Shown here: piece after piece, positions 62,442 to 64,000 of the stretch
Layout: the number at the start of each line of letters is the position of its first letter
Numbering within the stretch: position 1 is the first letter of the stretch
Assembly (NCBI GenBank): GCA_024803745.1
Contig: JANJXV010000159.1
Coordinates: 1,734,498 to 1,798,497, forward strand
Reading direction: 5' to 3'
Length of the DNA: 64,000 nucleotides
Source of the DNA: Megascapheus bottae
Lineage: Eukaryota; Chordata; Mammalia; Rodentia; Geomyidae
Made by a program: the position numbers and the translations under genes
Notes under the pieces: generated by a model
What the model was told of the DNA's origin: nothing
The model's input: only the letters and a program-made list of their open reading frames with translations
The model's database searches: none

Positions 62442-63462
62442 GGAGGTGTGTGAAGTCACAGAATTGAAGTGTGTGAAGTCAAAATGGAGGTGTGTGAAGT
62501 CACAGAATGGAAGTCTGTGAAGACACAGAATAGAGGTGTGTGAAGTCAGAATGGAGGTGTGTGAAGTCAGAATGGAGGTGTGTGAAATCATAGAATGGAG
62601 GTGTGTGAAGCCACAACGCAGGTGTGTGCACTCATGGAATGAAGGTGTGTGAAGTAAAAGTGAAGGTGTGTGAAGTCATAGAATGGAGGTGTGTGAAGTC
62701 ATAGAATGGAGGTGTGTGAAGTCACAGAATGGAGGTGTGTGAAGTCATAGAATGGAGGTGTGTGAAGTCACAGAATGGAGGTGTGTGAAGTCATAGAATG
62801 GAGGTGTGTGAAGTCACAGAATGGAGGTGTGTGAAGTCATAGAATGGAGGTGTGTGAAGTCATAGAATGGAGGTGTGTGAAGTCATAGAATGGAGGTGTG
62901 TGAAGTCACAGAATGGAGGTGTGTGAAGTCATAGAATGGAGGTGTGTGAAGTCACAGAATGGAGGTGTGTGAAGTCATAGAATGGAGGTGTGTGAAGTCA
63001 TAGAATGGAGGTGTGTGAAGTCACAGAATGGAGGTGTGTGAAGTCATAGATTGGAGGTGTGTGAAGTCACAGAATGGAGGTTTGTGTACTCAAAATGCAG
63101 GTGTTTGAAGTCAAAGAATGGAGGTGTGTGAAGTCATAGAATGGAAGTGTGTGAAGTCATAGAATGGAGGTGTGTGAACCCAGAATGCAGGTTTGTGAAG
63201 TCACAGAATCGAGGTTTTTGAAGTCATACAATGGAGGTGTGTGAAGTCAAAGAATGGATGTTTCTAAAGTAAGAATGAAGGTGTGTGAAGTCATAGAATG
63301 GAGGTGTGTGAAGTCAAAATGCATGTGTGTGAACTCATAGAATGGAGGTGTGTGAACTCACAGAATTGAGGTGTGTGAAATCATGGAATGGAGTTGTGTG
63401 AAGTCCAAGAATGGAGGTGTGTGAAGTAAAAGAATGGAGGTGTGTGAAGTCAGAATGGAGGT
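62442..63462. repeat. Array segment between LTR copies 13 and 14
   Basis: The left part follows copy 6's flank to about 62,680, a perfect-monomer tract follows, then the sequence joins material like that before copies 4, 5 and 12 (GTGTACTCAAAATGC, GAACCCAGAATGC). It therefore appears to be a recombination join between a D unit and a C-like unit. Confidence 0.88.
62681..63048. repeat. Sixteen perfect consecutive consensus monomers
   Basis: 368 bp made of 16 monomers of exactly 23 bp with no change except the Y in TCAYA. That base reads T C T C T C T T T C T C T T C T. The matching place after LTR 6 has only six such monomers. It is the most homogeneous tract I noticed and sits exactly at the D/C-like join. 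Confidence 0.88.
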
Positions 63463-63781
63463 TGCCGGGGCCAACCGGCGGCAAACTAGGGTTCGCAGAT
63501 TGGGGTTCCTGAAATCGGGGGCAAGGACTAGCAAGAAATAGAAGAGAGACAGACACAACGGGTCCGGGATGTCTGCAGTCCAGGTAAAGACTGCCAAGAC
63601 TGCCGGTTTATTTTCCACTCCCCCTTCTTCCCTCCTCCTGACCCAGGGAACCTCCAGGTGTTACATTCATATGGTAATTCTCAGGTCATTTGCATAGAAT
63701 AGGGCCTGAAAGCAATAAGACAATAAAGCCATCGTCTGATGCAAGGCAAGGTACAGTTTGATTCCACTCTGGCTCACAACA
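63463..63781 (-). mobile_element. Solo LTR copy 14 (type F)
   Basis: Flanked by GGAGGT at 63,457-63,462 and 63,782-63,787. Private changes: T at offset 25, A at 96 and A at 134 (the last a CpG loss). It also has T at 112 (CpG lost, as in type B) and C at 17 and 129 (as in type C), with the short-monomer left flank of type C. It is the most diverged copy and a sister to type C. Confidence 0.85.
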
Positions 63782-64000
63782 GGAGGTGTGTGAAGTCACA
63801 GAATTGAAGTGTGTGAAGTCAAAATGGAGGTGTGTGAAGTCACAGAATGGAGGTCTGTGAAGACACAGAATAGAGGTGTGTGAACTAAGAATGGAGGTGT
63901 GTGAAGTCATAGATGTAGGTGTGTAAAGTCATAGTATGGAGGTTTGTGAAATCACAGAATGGAGTTTTGTGAAGTCACAGAATGGAGCTGTGTGAAGTCA
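63782..64000. repeat. Array segment right of LTR copy 14
   Basis: Monomers to the window edge. The conserved right flank continues to about 63,870 and then departs (GAACTAAGAATGG, ATAGATGTAGG), joining a stretch like 21,925-22,010. This is another unit junction soon after an LTR. Confidence 0.85.

Larger units (their letters stand above)
1..64000. repeat. ~23-bp minisatellite/satellite array spanning the window
   Basis: The whole window outside fourteen LTR copies is tandem monomers with core GGAGGTGTGTGAAGTCA, preceded by GAAT and followed by TA or CA. The full unit is 23 bp. Frequent 21-bp forms drop two spacer bases, giving joins such as GTCAGAATGG or GTCACAATGG. Variants (GGAAGTG, GGATGTTTGTG, AAAACGG, GATCGAGG, AACTGAGG) recur in fixed order, so the array has higher-order structure rather than independent monomer drift. 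The consensus + strand has 9 G, 7 A, 6 T and 1 C and no CpG. The array runs off both window ends, so its true length is unknown. All long reading frames are readings of this repeat. Array nature is certain; host taxon and chromosomal location are not visible. Confidence 0.97.

Noticed and set aside
1957..63781. Fourteen independent LTR insertions into a preferred target
   Set aside because: Identical breakpoint, orientation and flanking variants, together with block duplication of surrounding kilobases, make copying of one insertion much more likely.
1827..63910. About thirty open frames of 60-86 codons, all on the - strand
   Set aside because: They are translations of the satellite and LTR. 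Many start at TTG or GTG, none has a known domain, and their recurrence follows DNA duplication. The + strand is closed by TGA and TAG in nearly every monomer.
1..64000. CRISPR-like array of short regular repeats
   Set aside because: There are no unique spacers: the unit is contiguous tandem DNA with 0-2 bp variation between repeats, no cas genes, and a eukaryotic LTR inside.
1..64000. Telomere or interstitial telomeric repeat suggested by GGTGTGTG
   Set aside because: No TTAGGG or related hexamer array is present. The GT run is only part of a 23-bp unit.
1..64000. Bacterial or viral gene cluster, defence system, rRNA or tRNA genes
   Set aside because: No non-repeat sequence other than the 319-bp LTR exists in the window, so there is no room for such genes.

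Overview
The window is one uninterrupted block of vertebrate-type satellite (minisatellite) DNA. I see no host gene, no RNA gene and no prokaryotic features. The building block is a monomer of about 23 bp with core GGAGGTGTGTGAAGTCA, preceded by GAAT and followed by TA or CA. Common 21-bp variants lack two bases in the spacer. I estimate roughly 2,600 monomers, filling about 93% of the window. The + strand is strikingly G-rich: 9 G to 1 C in the consensus.

Fourteen copies of one 319-bp element interrupt the array, all in the same orientation with the same junctions. On the - strand the element begins TGTTGTGAGCC and ends CCCCGGCA. It contains an octamer, an AATAAA signal and a pyrimidine-rich region downstream of that signal. 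It is flanked by a 6-bp direct repeat (GGAGGT) that duplicates part of one monomer. This is how a solo LTR of an endogenous retrovirus looks, and the 6-bp duplication points to a class II (ERVK-like) element. That suggests a mammal; I cannot name the species. No gag, pol or env remnant is visible. Because every copy shares the same breakpoint, I infer a single ancient insertion that was later amplified with its satellite surroundings.

Shared base changes put the LTRs into types whose order along the window is A B A C C D E B A B A C D F. Spacings and shared indels show nested amplification: ~0.9 kb (899 bp), ~1.85 kb, 4,078 bp, ~5.0 kb (the A-B pair, and separately a 5,045-bp tandem copy), and a very large repeat in which bases 1 to about 15,210 recur at 41,708 to about 56,850. 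In the second block the 4,078-bp and 5,045-bp duplications are absent.

Layout: 1-13.5 kb, A/B/A LTR units and a long LTR-free stretch; 11.1-19.2 kb, the 4,078-bp tandem pair carrying two C LTRs; 19.1-29.2 kb, the 5,045-bp tandem pair, LTR-free; 29.5-33 kb, D and E LTR units; 33-40 kb, more diverged array without LTRs; 40.4-50 kb, B-A-B-A units; 52.7-57 kb, second C region; 57-62 kb, a single copy of the 5-kb unit; 62.1-64 kb, D and F LTRs around the most homogeneous tract seen. There is no gene system here. The interest lies in the satellite/LTR architecture, the recurring TGACGTCA palindromes and the signals the amplified LTR carries on both strands.
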